Source of the DNA: Mytilisepta virgata
Lineage: Eukaryota > Mollusca > Bivalvia > Mytilida > Mytilidae
DNA: 64,000 bases
Direction of reading: 5' to 3'
Assembly (NCBI GenBank): GCA_028015205.1
Contig: CM051508.1
Coordinates: forward strand, 11,674,001-11,738,000
Shown here: positions 36,671 through 48,372 of the stretch, piece by piece
How positions within the stretch are numbered: position 1 is the stretch's first letter
Layout: the number at the start of each line of letters is the position of its first letter
Program-made: the position numbers and the translations under genes
The notes under the pieces: model-generated
What the model was told of the DNA's origin: nothing
What the model saw: the letters and a program-made list of their open reading frames with translations, nothing else
Database searches by the model: none

Positions 36671-37619
36671 CTGAAATGATAATAGAAATAGATGGAGATA
36701 AATTATAAAGACTGTGTTAAATCTTATTAATGGAAAAAAGGAAAGCATTACTTTCTCATTTCATAAATTAGTATCTTATTATAAAAAAACAAAAACATTA
36801 TTTACACTGAACATGAAACATTAGTAAAACAAAGACCTTTAGTATTTGGACTCGTTTATTTATTCCAATACGTCTACACATTTATATGGTTCATTATTTT
36901 GGTTCTTTTTTGTGATGATTCCTTACACATGTAACAATTTTATTGCAACGATTAATGATAATATCAAAAAGATCTATGTTTAAGGAAAAGGAAAAAGTTT
37001 TAGGTAAACACATGCATACCCTAAAACGCGCCATAAATAAAACTGATAACATGCATGGATGAATATTGAATAACGAATAGAAAACGACGAAAAATCAATA
37101 TTTACATGTACAAAGTTGTTGGTTTGTCAGCCATTTATTTATGCAATTTCTATTGACTTTTAGACAAATCGAAAATAATTTTGCAGTAGTTGATGTATTT
37201 ATTATTCTTTAGGTGTTTTCAGGATTTCAAATCTGTTGAGGGAAAAAAATGTCAAAAGCTCAAATGTTGATGGTTGAACTATCTGGAATGTAGAAAATCT
37301 ATAGATTACTTTGTTAACTGCAAGTCACTAAAGATACCATCTATAAGATTGGTTGTAAAAAGCCTTGTTTTTAAAATTTATGTTCATTCGACAATAACCA
37401 TCTTATCTATGAAGTTTGTTTGACAATTTCGATTATTTTCCAATATTCATACATCGGTTAAAAGAAAAACATATTAGATCCGTATAGAACCGCCAAAAAA
37501 GTCCTTCACGTTTAATGACCTTTAATTCTTCAATAATATTTTAAGTGTCTTATGATGTATAAGAGGAAGCCCATTGATCGGCAAATTCCGCTTACAAGTG
37601 CTAATACATTTAAACGTAC

Positions 37620-37898
37620 ACATAATGTCTAAAGTAACATTTTTCCGTAGCGGTTTCTGCAATGCACAACTTCGTACTTCACACATATATTGCTCTTGAT
37701 GGTTCAGCTTATGTGGCAAAATTGTAATATTCAAGTGTCCTGGTCCACCGGACCCCAGCATAGATGACCTATTGTACCAAGTAATTTCTTCCGGTGGAAT
37801 TCCACTTGTAACACTACAAACCAATGGAAGACTATGGTTCTCTACGCCAATCAAACTATCTTCAGTAGATTTCATGACTGTTATATCTTTTGGTTCAA
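37620..37898 (-). CDS. IgSF receptor exon 3: Ig2, C2-type
   Basis: A phase 1-1 exon of 279 nt after a TTTCTTTAG acceptor, ending at donor GTACGT. The Ig2 pattern is LPLVCSV, then GIPPEEITWYNRS (P-x-x-x-I-T-W is common in C2-type domains of Kirre/nephrin and CD80-like proteins), then QYMCEV for the second cysteine. Three sequons are visible (NRS, NIT, NVT). An open reading frame continues past the donor into the intron, but the donor match, phase and loss of domain pattern there argue that translation stops following it at 37620. Confidence 0.82.
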
Positions 37899-38193
37899 CT
37901 AAAGAAAAAACTCTTAGTTGTGAGAAAATAAAATAAAAAAATATTTCAGTTATTCAAACATTTATTTGTGCTCATGGTTTTGAAACAGTACAAATTCCCC
38001 AATGCATTCGATTTTATTTTTGGACAATTTATACCTCGCTACTGGGGTATGGTCGAAGGAGTATTGCTTACAATCCACTTCAAGTTTGTATTATAAATGT
38101 TTATTTTTAATTGTTAAATTGTTTATATTGTTGTAAAACTTTGAAGAGTGTAAAAAAAAAAAAAACACTGGATTATATTTGTACGCCAAAATA

Positions 38194-39055
38194 CTGTGAA
38201 TTCATTATTATTCGTTTTATACTAATTTTCGTGCTTTTCGTGGGTCCTAGTAAACCACGAATTTAGATATCCAACGAAAAATAATACTTCTTCTTTAGCT
38301 TAAATGCACTGAAGTTTGAAACCACGGAGTTTTGATGTACCTATCCGAGACAACATTGAAGAATTGCGTTTTTACGTTTTTACAGCATGTATTTGGATAC
38401 TGACATATGATGAGTCAGTTATATCCATAGAGGATATAGTGTTTCATGTAATTTTGTCTTTGGTAACATATAAACGCTCAAATGATTTTCTTTAAAAATA
38501 TCTTGACTGTGTAAATTGTCGCGGAATTCACTTCCGTTTTTTTTTATTCAAACATTCAAAAAAATATTAATTCTAAGTAGGCCTAAACAATACATACTTT
38601 CTGATAAATTAAAGTAAAAACATCTTGTCAAAAGGTAATAAAGCAAAAATTATTGGTCGTAATCGGAATAAATATATATGTATATGCCTCGAGGTATTTG
38701 GTGACAAGTGATTGCAATTTTGTCAATACATATTTCACATCTGATTACCCTCACAAGTAAGTAATTATGGATTTTGTTAATCTTGTTAAATATATGACAA
38801 ATTTGAAGCATCTGTTTGTTAGACTCTTTTTTATAAGCGCTTAACATCAGTACTTTACTGTACAATATCAAAGTCTGATCGGCACGTTTTGTCGAAGTAT
38901 TTTCTTGATATCTGACGTGCCAAGCAACGAATTTCAGTATTTCAACAACTTTATATTTTTTCTAAGCCAGCAATCCACGAATTTACGTATCACACGAAAT
39001 TCCTTTTTTTTCTATCCACGAAAATTGGTATCCACGAAAATAAATGAATCCACAG
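38194..39055. mobile_element. 862-bp TIR element (MITE) in receptor intron 2
   Basis: The ends are inverted: the left begins CTGTGAATTCATTATTATTC, and the right, read in reverse complement, begins CTGTGGATTCATTTATTTTC. Both continue into a CGTGG-type segment repeated inside (CCACGAATTT). A TA dinucleotide flanks each end (38192-38193 and 39056-39057), the target duplication expected of Tc1/mariner-type insertions. No transposase ORF is visible, so it is non-autonomous. It lies about 165 bp downstream of the Ig1 donor. Confidence 0.65.
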
Positions 39056-39220
39056 TAGTCCGAAAATTACCATTTTTATTACATTTTATCCTCTTAATGA
39101 AAACTTTAGTAATGTGGAAAATCTTTCCATATCTTTAACTTTATATATATATATAGAACATGTATGAGCTAAAAAGTACACCTCATAAAAATTTCACGCG
39201 TCCAACACACATGTACTAAC

Positions 39221-39544
39221 CTTTTATTTTCAAATGAAACGAGGTTTCCTGTGGTGGCGTTGTCATGTCTTTTAATTGAAAGCAGCGATAAGTACCTTCT
39301 TCTGATAAAGATACATTGTTTATTTGAAGATTGTATTGCCCATGCTGCTTACTTCCAACAATTGAAAATTTATATCTGTTGTTAATTTTGTTGCTTATAA
39401 TGTTTCCATCCGCATATAATGTATTATTTGATACACTGTCTTCTCTCGGTCCATCCCAGGTACAAGCGCTAGTTGGGGAAACTGAACAATGTAATACTAC
39501 AGTTTCTCCATTCAAGGCATAGATCATCTTTTGTTGTGTGGTGT
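39221..39544 (-). CDS. IgSF receptor exon 2: Ig1, V-type, Kirre/NEPH-like
   Basis: A symmetrical phase 1-1 exon of 324 nt. It shows the V-type pattern: GETVVLHCSV with the first core cysteine, CTW with the core tryptophan, then RYKFSIVG, GQYNLQINNVSLSEEGTYRC with the second core cysteine and the D/E-G-x-Y-x-C signature. The S-I-V-G and G-x-Y-N-L-x-I pattern is like the first Ig domain of Kirre/NEPH/Syg adhesion proteins (established family knowledge; similarity judged by eye). An additional cysteine before the tryptophan could pair within the domain. The acceptor is TTCTTAG and the donor GTTAGT. A + strand ORF over the same bases is a shadow. Confidence 0.85.
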
Positions 39545-41218
39545 CTAAGAAAGCAAGATATAGTAAATATCAAAGGTACCGTCAAACACTCTCAGAATTA
39601 TAATAACCTTAACATAGCCATTTAAATCTTCGATGGAAGATAACTTTTCCATCCTTCATTTTTTTGTAATTTTCGTTGAATATTCATTGTCTATCGCATT
39701 AAAGTTACAATTACCCCTTTCTGAATTTACTTGAACTAAGTCATTGTTATATTGAATCTTTTAAAGATAGCAACACGTAGATTACTTTTTGTGTTCTTAA
39801 AAATTTAATGCACTTATTTTGTTTTTCTTTTTTTTTATCTTTGGTTGCCTTTAATATATTTTTTAAATTATAGATTAATAAATGTCCTGGTCCAATATGG
39901 GTCAAGGGATGATACCCCGTCCGATATGGATTAGGTCATATCTTAATCTGTTTATCCTTGACAGCTTAAGTACGTTTATTCTATTTTATTTTGAAAAAAT
40001 CGTTTTCTACTGGCTGATAAGTCTCCTCATGTCTGCCCTACACAACCCAATGAAATCGTACTCAAATCGTAAAAAAACTTACAATAAAATCATTTATATC
40101 CAATCAAAAAAGTTATAACAGCCTGCAGATTGTCAAAACAAAAATATTGTAACCATATTTGGATGACGCGTCCTGTCTGGGTGCAATACACATACACTAT
40201 ATTTGGAGAGGTCACCACACATCATTGATCCTTTTCACTCATATTTGTTACACGCCACATTAAAAAATCAATAAATCGTCGGAAAAATCTTCAATCAGAT
40301 TGAAAACACATATTTTATTCTAGGTTTGGATATTATGAGTTATGACCCTGTGTCTGTAGTATCATGGAAATTTAGACGGTGGACAAAATTGTTGTATAAA
40401 GGCGAGGCGTTGCACAATATGATTTGAAATAACAAAAATTTCATCGTACATGAAAATATTAACGTTTTGTTCTATTTCTTAATCAACAGTATCCATAAAT
40501 GGCACGCGTTTATAGTTTGAACGCAATGAGGGGGAGTGGGTGTCTCAAAACCTATCTCCTCAAAATCGAATCGAATCAAATTTTTGACATAATTATTATT
40601 GCACATTACTTAATTATACCCTGGCAGCCGATTTATGAATTTTGAATTGAGATATGGGCGTTTCAACCAATGTTCCCCTAGCAACCACATTGTGATGTGC
40701 ACAATTAGGTCATTGTGGAATATTTGTGTCCAAGTTTGATCAAATTCGGTCAATGCCAAGGGGTCGATTTGTTTCGGACAGGAAGACACACACAGCCAAT
40801 CAAACGCGGCAGACGATAAAAGCAACTTCAGTCGAACTGACAATAATTAGCTGGGGAGTGATTGTATATAAATAACTCAATATTTACAATGCAATATTTT
40901 ATTAATTCTTTTTGTACCTGTCAACCTTTATATATGAAATCCTGCCCTTAATTGGCGACTTTATATGACTTTAAATAATCTACCTACCAGCAATTTTGTA
41001 GTAATCGATGTCTTGTGGTTTGTGCCGTTTTTGTACAAAGCAGTATATGCAATGTAAAAGCAGGCTAATGCGTTTTACATAATATGTAAGGTTATATACA
41101 CTGCCTATCAACTAAATTTATATTTATCATTCTAATAAGGTACAACTCTAACCATACTTTTTCGTAAATGTTCTTTGTCGGATCGCATCATAACAACCAT
41201 AACCAGTACAACACTTAC
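39545..41218 (-). other. intron 1 of the IgSF receptor
   Basis: About 1.7 kb between the signal-peptide exon and the Ig1 exon. I see no repeat of the families described elsewhere and no additional open phase-1 exon. Several ORFs on both strands are AT-rich chance frames. Confidence 0.6.
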
Positions 41219-41298
41219 CGTTTACGATGCACTTACAGTGCCATGATGGGAACATCATACAAAAAACAACCAATCTAATAATTAAAACTCCCATTTAG
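41219..41298 (-). CDS. IgSF receptor exon 1: start codon and signal peptide
   Basis: The ATG is at 41294-41292. It encodes 25 residues with a hydrophobic core (begins MGVLIIRLVVFCMMF) typical of an ER signal peptide. The exon ends one base into a codon at a strong donor (GTAAGT, from 41218). A pyrimidine-rich acceptor ending in CAG sits four bases before the ATG, so a non-coding 5' UTR exon probably lies further up (above 41300). The triplet just before the ATG is an in-frame TAA, which fixes the start. The phase-1 end joins the phase-1 start of the first Ig exon, giving Asp at the junction. There is no obvious TATA box nearby; the promoter is expected upstream of the missing UTR exon and was not located. 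Confidence 0.75.
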
Positions 41299-41639
41299 CT
41301 GGAAAAGAATGAAAACTTAATGTTAAACTGAGATGTACAAAACTGTATGTATCTCCTATTGATAAGTCATGTTTTTTATCGAATTGGCTATGATACGTTA
41401 TATGCTTGTATAATCTGAATTTTGATGCACAATATTGATAAAGTTAAACCTGTGGACAAGTGTTAATGGACAAAATGGACTACACCCAAGAGTCGGAACG
41501 CCAGGTCTCTGATATGAGGTTTTATCAAAAGGTGATGTTAGATTCGACCATTGACGTTGCGCACAAGATAACTGCAAGCCTGTAGGACATTCATGAGAAA
41601 GGCTACATCGATAATTACTCTTCAAATACCTAAAACCTG

Positions 41640-42720
41640 AAAACCTAACGCTAGTCGATTGTATCTACTGACTAAAATCAACTAGAAAAATAACCCAGGA
41701 AGACCTATTGTGTCAGCAAACGGTCACTCAACATAAAGGATATCAGAATTAGTAGACTTCCATCTTCGGCCACTTGTTGAATCTTTACCATCCTACCTAC
41801 ACGATACCACCGATTAGCTAAAAAAGATGAGAGTCTTGAACCCTCTTCCTGACAACACTCTCATGGTCTCAGTGGACGTGACGTCCTTGTACACTAACAC
41901 ATCACACGATGACGGTATCCTAGCTTGTAAACAATTAGGGAAAAACAATCCATTTAAGAACCCCTCCCCCATTGAATGGTTAGTTAAGATTTTAACCTTG
42001 GTACTCAAACACAATATTTTCAATTTCAAGGAAGAACATTACTTACAGGTGAATGGAACAGCTATGGGAATATGGAAACGAAAATTGCTCCTTCGTATGC
42101 TAACATATTTATGGGGGATCTAGAAAAAAACAATTGTTGGAATATTTTGAAACACAGCCCCGGTCTTGGTACGTTTGTAGATGCATTGATGATGTCATGA
42201 ATTGGACAGATACCGACGTTAATCTCAAACCTACTGATAAAAACTTTTATCTGCCACCCAGCAGTTGTCTTCCCAAACACAACGACAGTATCCATATAGC
42301 CAGGTCCTCCGAGTTGAACGCATTTGTTCCTATGCAATAACAACAGCACAACGTCTTGATGAACTACTTTGTCATCTTAAAAATAGAGGGTATACACATC
42401 ACAGCATACAAGACGGTTTCAATAAGCTCACCGATTCCGTATGGACAATTTCCTAGAATATAAAGAAACCAACAGAATCCCGATTGTTACGACCTACCAC
42501 CCTAGCCTTTGCAATGTCTCAAAGACCATCAGCACACGCCGGAAAGAATTCCCCCAGATCCCCCAATAATGGCCTTCCGACGACCGTAAAGACATTCTTG
42601 TAAGAGCCGATATCACAAGAAAGGTTTCCTCATAAAAACCGACCAATTTCAGGCTTGTTCAGACAAAAGATGCAAGACTTGCTGCTAGACGTTAAATACA
42701 CATACCTTAACCTTTTAGCA
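41640..42720 (+). pseudogene. Penelope-like retroelement RT relic
   Basis: Decayed RT in several + frames: LMVSVDVTSLYTNTSHDDGI (RT motif with the D-V-x-S-L-Y-T-N signature), YLQVNGTAMGI, then WYVCRCIDDVMNW, where IDD replaces the (Y/F)xDD centre as is usual in Penelope-like elements (established). C-terminal LKNRGYTHHSIQDGFNKL and the CSDKRCKTC cysteine motif follow. The GIY-YIG endonuclease expected downstream is not found; sequence after 42720 is unrelated. There are several frameshifts, so it is inactive. Short minus-strand ORFs here are shadows. Confidence 0.7.
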
Positions 42721-43324
42721 TTTGCACAGTGTTTGACAAAATATCATGAACAATTAGGGTTGCACAACTGATCACACAGAAAAAAAAATATTTTCAAAGA
42801 TAAAAACATTAATATTTATTGTATACATTGTAAAAGTATAATACACTAGCTTTAATTTTTCAGATTTATTACTTGTTTGCCTTGATTACCGTTGCTATGG
42901 TAACACATCAAGCTTCACTTAAAACTAAAATTTTAACTATTTTTTAGCCAAAATCAAATATACTGAGGGTTCTTTTTTTGTTCAGAAGTACAAATAGTGT
43001 ATGTTCATGGTAAAATATTTTTAATCATAACCTGAACTTCATAAAACAATTGAACAGTTTTGGAAATTATGTGAGAAAGTTAGGTTATTTATTTTGCTAG
43101 GCAACCATGAGAATTTGCCAATAAATGGTTATTCCATATATTTTTCTAAAATTTTTATAGCATAACATGAAATTCCACCCTTAAATTAATTATTTATTTA
43201 CCTTAACTAATCCCTATATATTTTTGGAGAAAATGCCATATTTTTCCTTAGCAAACAATGACATTCCGTAGCAACCAACTATGAAACACCCTCTACTGAT
43301 ATATATTCAATGTAAAATGACAAT

Positions 43325-43835
43325 GAGGGACATCTGAAGACAAGACTTTATGACAAACGTGATGACTTTGACTCTCCTATTAACTTTCCCTTCTTGGGTA
43401 GCAATATACTAGCATCGCCTGCATATGGCGTCTACGTTTCTCAGCTTATCCGATATTCAAGGGCATGCGCGAGTTACCATGACTTTCAACAAAGAGGATT
43501 ACTGCCGTCACAAAAGCTTCTTAACCAAGGGTTTTTCAGGGATAAGTTGATGTCATCACTTAGGAAATTTTACGGTCGTCATCACGCATTGATTGACTGT
43601 TAGTGTTCAAATATCTATGATGATGTTAGACTTGTTCCCACTGTCGTAACATTTCATGTACCTCCACGGATTTGTGACTACCACTGGATTGAATTTGTTG
43701 ATTATTTTTTAGTTTTCAGTGTTTATTTGTTGTGCTTGTGGTTGTTCATTTGTCTTTCCGGGTTTTGTCTGTCTAATGGATTACGTTTTTTTGGATTGCT
43801 CCTTAGGTATATTTGTCCTCTTTCTGAAACACCAA
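43325..43835 (+). pseudogene. RT C-terminal fragment with its 3' UTR (reference copy)
   Basis: Coding from about 43328 to 43603: GHLKTRLYDKRDDFD, then SPAYGVYVSQLIRYSRACAS, then KLMSSLRKFYGRHHALI before the stop. This stretch is a widespread C-terminal segment of metazoan mobile-element reverse transcriptases (recognised from general knowledge). The 3' UTR runs to about 43830 and defines the UTR repeats at 6.2, 28.7 and 50.2 kb. 5'-truncated: no catalytic YxDD region is present. Confidence 0.6.
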
Positions 43836-44288
43836 TTTTATTCAAAAATCTAAAATCTTGAATAATGTTAAATATTCACAGGATAAGATATTTTCTACCT
43901 ACTAAAAATAGTGTGTAAATTTTACTTATTAAAATGCTACTAAGCAATCATGTTCATTGAGTCGCATTGGAAATTTTGTCAATTTCCAATTTTTTTAAGT
44001 TTTAACATCATGTTCCACCATCATCCCATTTATGATTTAAACCATAATAAATAGTACATACACGAGGAAATTCAAATATCTTTCCTTAGCAATCAAACTG
44101 ACCTGACCTCTTAGCAACCAAGAATGAAATACAGTTATTTAAACATACAGGTATACTAGGTCAAAGGTTTTTGCCCGCAGAAAAAGAAGAAAAAGTCAAC
44201 TGACAATCAAACTGTTTACACCAGAGGGGATGATAAACATTTACAGTTCTCTAAAATAGATATAAATCAACACATTCGTTCCATTTTT

Positions 44289-44760
44289 GTCGAGCCTGCG
44301 ACCTTTGTCGCGGAAGCGAGACATAGAGATCCTACATTCCGTCGTCGTCGTCGGCATCAATATTTACATTCACTCTGTGGTGAAAGTTTTTAAAACATTA
44401 ATAACTTTTTTACCTATCCTGGATTTTTACCAAACTTGGACAGAAGCTTGTTCATGATCAAAAGATAGTATCCAGAAGAAAATTTTGTAATAATTTTTTT
44501 CCCATTTTTACGTATTTTACTTCTATATGGACTTTTTCTCCCAGTTAACATTGCATACAGTCTGCAGTTAAAGTATTTAAAACATTAATTACTTTCTTAA
44601 ACCATCCTGGATTTCTACCAAACTTGGAAAGAAGCTTCTTCGTGATCAATAAATAACATGTGGAGAAAAATTATGTACATTCCACTATTACACTGAAAAC
44701 ATAGACAACAGCGAAATCAGGTGAGACACTGGGTTCCATGGAACCCGTACGAATTTTTTG
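44289..44760 (+). repeat. hairpin-headed element, family 'GTCGAGCC', two cores
   Basis: Imperfect hairpin GTCGAGCCTGCGAC with GTCGCGGAAGCGAGAC, then CCGTCGTCGTCGTCGG, then two ~187-bp cores sharing TTAAAACATTAAT, ATCCTGGATTT and ACCAAACTTGGA. Confidence 0.6.
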
Positions 44761-45023
44761 TGAATATTTATGTCTTGGCAATCATAGATGTAGCTTTCTA
44801 GCAAAGATTGTGTTGAGTTTTTGACTATAATCTTGAAAATTTGAGAATAATGAAGTGTAAATTTCACTCTGTTTTATGGCTGATTAAAATAGAACTTACA
44901 TTTTGTAGCATAATTTATTACTTCTACATGTATGCAGAAAACTCTTAAATAATATCTAAAAAAGATGCATGCACTGATAAGATTTAATTTATGTATAGAA
45001 TTACTATTCCTTTTTCACAGTTA

Positions 45024-45324
45024 GGGAGCAACCATTTGATTTTTAGGGGGTGTGGGTATTTCATTGAAAGTAGTATATCAAAAGTTTGATTTCTTTCGTC
45101 GAAATTTTGGTCCTGGATTTTTTACTCGCCCGCTATTGCAGCCTAGATTTTTATTTTCATTTAAACTCAAAAGTTTCCTGATTGACCTAGATCCTGCATT
45201 TTTTTCACACCAAAAGCGATCCTGTCTTTTTATTTTGCCAAAATCCTGGTCCTGCCATTTTATTTCAAATATATTCCTAACCCCCCCCCCCTAAACCCCT
45301 TTAAAAAATCAAATGGTTGCCCCC
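45024..45324. mobile_element. MITE with G-rich TIRs, related in plan to 13954
   Basis: Left GGGAGCAACCATTTGATTTT then TAGGGGG; right CCCCCCCTAAACCCC then AAAATCAAATGGTTGCCCCC. Inverted arms of about 30 bp; the interior contains short TCCTG/GATCCTG repeats. The 80-codon + ORF inside is not a gene. Confidence 0.6.
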
Positions 45325-47237
45325 TTACAACATATCTTGTCTTTAACCATTAAAGTTTATGTTGCAGTTTGAAAATTCCTTTTTTTTCGTCAATAAATAT
45401 ATTGGGTGGCTGAGTGGTCTATGTTGGTTGTCTATGTATAATCACTAAACCTGTTTGAAATGAATGTGTGAGTTTAATCTAGCTTGTGGTATGGTATGTT
45501 TGACTCCTATTTAAATTGTATTACTTCTTGCAAAACCACCATTTAATAAATTCTTCCACTTATGTCACATAAAACTGATCTTACCAAATATACCACAGAA
45601 TGGTTCCTTGTATGTGCTCAGTATATGTAACATTTAAGTGGGGGGGGGATCTGTCAAAATAAAAACAAAACAAAAAACATAACTTAAATATTTACATTAA
45701 AAAACAACAATTAACAAGTTTTATACTACATTGTAACTATGCCTATTTATTTATGTATTTGATATTTATGGAAGGGAAAGGAATATAAAAGGAAATAATG
45801 CTCCAAATTTCATTATTTGTATTAGAGAATTCAAGTTTTAGAATGCAAAGAAAAAATTCTGGATTAAAAATTACTTTGATATATATTTTGAAAAATACAA
45901 TCTTCAATCATATACAGGATCATAGATACTGCAAACAAAAATATGAAAAAAATCAAGGATCAATTTGCACATTCTTAATAAATAAATAATGATTGCTCCT
46001 ATAAAGTGTAAGTTGAATGATGTATACATATATCTTTTACTTGAAACATAATACAGAGCTCTCAGATTTTAGTCAAGTGTAAAATCAAGATATGGTAAGC
46101 ATCACAATAACCAACACTTGCATTCCTAGAAATACAGTATCCTGTATTATATAAATAACTTGTTTATGAATTGCATAAAGTATTCTTTTTCTATTACCAA
46201 TTTCTCCATCCTCCCTGACTTGAGAGGATGAAATTTCTCATGGTAAACAATAATATCTTTGTTTATAGTTAAAAAAAAAATATGGAGATATAATATGTAT
46301 TTTGTTACTTTTAAAAGTTTAGTTTGGTACCTGGAATTAAAATTTGATTCAGCATTATACTTCAGCGTTATATCTTCTTCACGTAATGTACATTTTCAAA
46401 GGACACTTTAGGGAGAAACTTTAGAATTTTAAAGGGGGAGGGGACAAGGAAGTGAATGTTTTTCATGGCATATATGATCCTACCTTTTTTAAATTTAAAA
46501 TACAATGTGTTATATGGAAAATCAGCGACGTCAAAGAATGAACGAATGCAATTTAAATCTAAACAAATATCAGAAGTTCTAAATTGATCAAAACAATGAA
46601 ATTTTTAAACTGGTTAAAATTTCCAAACAGGGGGTTCATTCCAAAAGACTGCAGCAAAGAGTAAAATAAACAAATGTAAAGCTTAAGTAATCCTTCCAGT
46701 GCAGTGGTTTTTTTTTACCTATTTTTATGTTCACTATTAACTACTTTTACATGTGCTTTAATTCCATAGTTTAAAATATTTTACTTCATATTTATAATTT
46801 TATTATTTTAGTGCTTATGAAATGTAGCACGGTTGAGATATATATCTGTATGTGATTTGGGAGATAACGCTTGATTTTGAATACAAGACAACATTTATCG
46901 ATGAGAGAAAATATACTTTTACCCATTATAAGAACTGGAACAAAATCATCATCTTCTCATTTTCTTTCTCCTCGTGATCGTTTATTTCGTGATTCAGCAA
47001 CAAATCAAGAGAGTCCTCTTACCCTTCATATAAAAGATATATCGTTTGCAATATTTACAGCCATTTTCACTTGGAAATTAATTAACTTCACTAGGTTAAT
47101 CGTACATTCTTGAGCGTAATTGTTGACACGCACATGCAAGTCGGTTCAAAAGTTGGCACGTCGAAATAATCTGAAAACCGATCTCCGGAAATTAAAGCTA
47201 TGTAACGGCAGAGCATGATTTGTCTCCAAAATTTACC

Positions 47238-47302
47238 TACCGCACCAACCGGGGATCGAACCTGGAACCTTTGGCTCTACCAACTGAGCTAAAGGTGTAC
47301 TC
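47238..47302 (-). mobile_element. tRNA-like sequence lacking the anticodon arm
   Basis: On the minus strand there is an A box (TAGCTCAGTTGG, at 47291-47280) and a perfect B box (GGTTCGATCCC, 47262-47252). Only about 17 nt separate them, against 30 or more in a real tRNA, so the anticodon stem-loop is missing. Most likely a tRNA-derived repeat head or pseudogene. Confidence 0.5.
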
Positions 47303-48296
47303 CACTAGCGCAGCTAATGGAGGGTGGTTATAAACCTGTTACGGTTTTATAACTTCTATATTAATCAAGGGAAGCCCGTTAAGTGTTGTGAAAAGCTTGT
47401 AAACTGGAGAAAAAAATATCGATTTAGATTTACCTATTTCGATTTGCAATTTTGAAAATTAGACGTAAATTGAACAGATAGAGAAAAACGAGGGAATTCC
47501 TCTGCATTAACAAGATTATTTCATCCGCAAACATGATTAATCTAGATCTTTTTAAGATATTTTATATCACAATTAAATATTTTTCTGCAATTTAGAATAT
47601 ACTTTTCATATTGTGAATTATTAAGGTGAGAGGTACGTAAATCAGCGCCTCTATCGCATTACGGGAAAATGTGCGCTCGTTGTTATGAGAGTTGTCTCCT
47701 TTACACCAGAAAAAATAATTTCACGATGTCGGGAGAGGATCCGCCTCGTGGAATAAACGGGCAGTACGGTGGAAAATTAATCAATGCAATTTAAAATTTA
47801 TCAAAAAGTAAAGTACTTGTCAATGAGATTTCATGTCCAAATGAAACAGCGCTTCCCACCCAAGAAATTAAAACAACTCAACATCGTCATATGGCGTGAT
47901 AGTCGGAGAGTGGTTGAGTTAACTGTCTGGACACCTCAGTGCATAAATTGATTTTTATAAATTTGAAAGAAAGAAATTCGTCTCCCAATGCGACCAAGAA
48001 CACAAACAGACACACTGTCGATAAAAAAGTGAGAATCACTTTTATATACTTGTTACAGATATTTTACGCTTAATATTCAAGCTAGATTATCACTTTTAAA
48101 CTTAAGTATTAACATTCAAAGTTTGTAAAGACAAAAAATCCGTTTATGGTGCTTTCTATCACGTCCGCAAAATGTTCTATAAATAGAAGTGAAGGGGATT
48201 TTTGTAAGTAATAAAGAGGCAAAGAACTTTCAAAAGGGACGCCGCGTGTTTAGCGAAGGAGCAGCAATTCCTAATTTACAAGCATTTAGTTTGACT

Positions 48297-48372
48297 CAGT
48301 CGGAGATCGAACCCACGACCGGCTCCCGCACTCAAGGCGTACACGTTATCACGAGACCACAGAGATGAGGCA
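48297..48372 (-). mobile_element. SINE head fragment (tRNA-like)
   Basis: In reverse complement it reads GTGGTCTCGTGATAACGTGT, then CGCCTTGAGTGCGG, then GTGGGTTCGATCTCC. It is the same tRNA-like head as the SINE at 54711, with pol III A and B box remnants, but the SINE body does not follow. It is not a functional tRNA: there is no cloverleaf acceptor pairing. Confidence 0.5.

Larger units (their letters stand above)
21867..41298 (-). other. IgSF receptor gene with ITIM/ITSM-like tail (whole locus, 12 coding exons)
   Basis: Assembled from the minus strand. Coding exons in order: 41294-41219, 39544-39221, 37898-37620, 36670-36407, 35910-35620, 34676-34338, 33227-32937, 31989-31885, 28269-28153, 25775-25638, 23990-23971, 22133-21867. 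All introns are GT/AG. The first ten introns are phase 1 and the last is phase 0. Exon lengths sum to 2511 nt, which is 836 codons plus stop. The product is a type I membrane protein: signal peptide, Ig1 to Ig5, one FN3 domain, one transmembrane helix, and a ~180-residue cytoplasmic tail with tyrosine motifs. Ig1 resembles the first Ig domain of Kirre/NEPH-type adhesion proteins, while the tail resembles inhibitory immune receptors. At least 14 N-x-S/T sequons lie in the ectodomain. Exons were inferred from splice motifs, phase and domain content without transcript data. An extra tail exon or alternative splicing is possible. I do not assign a symbol. Confidence 0.82.
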
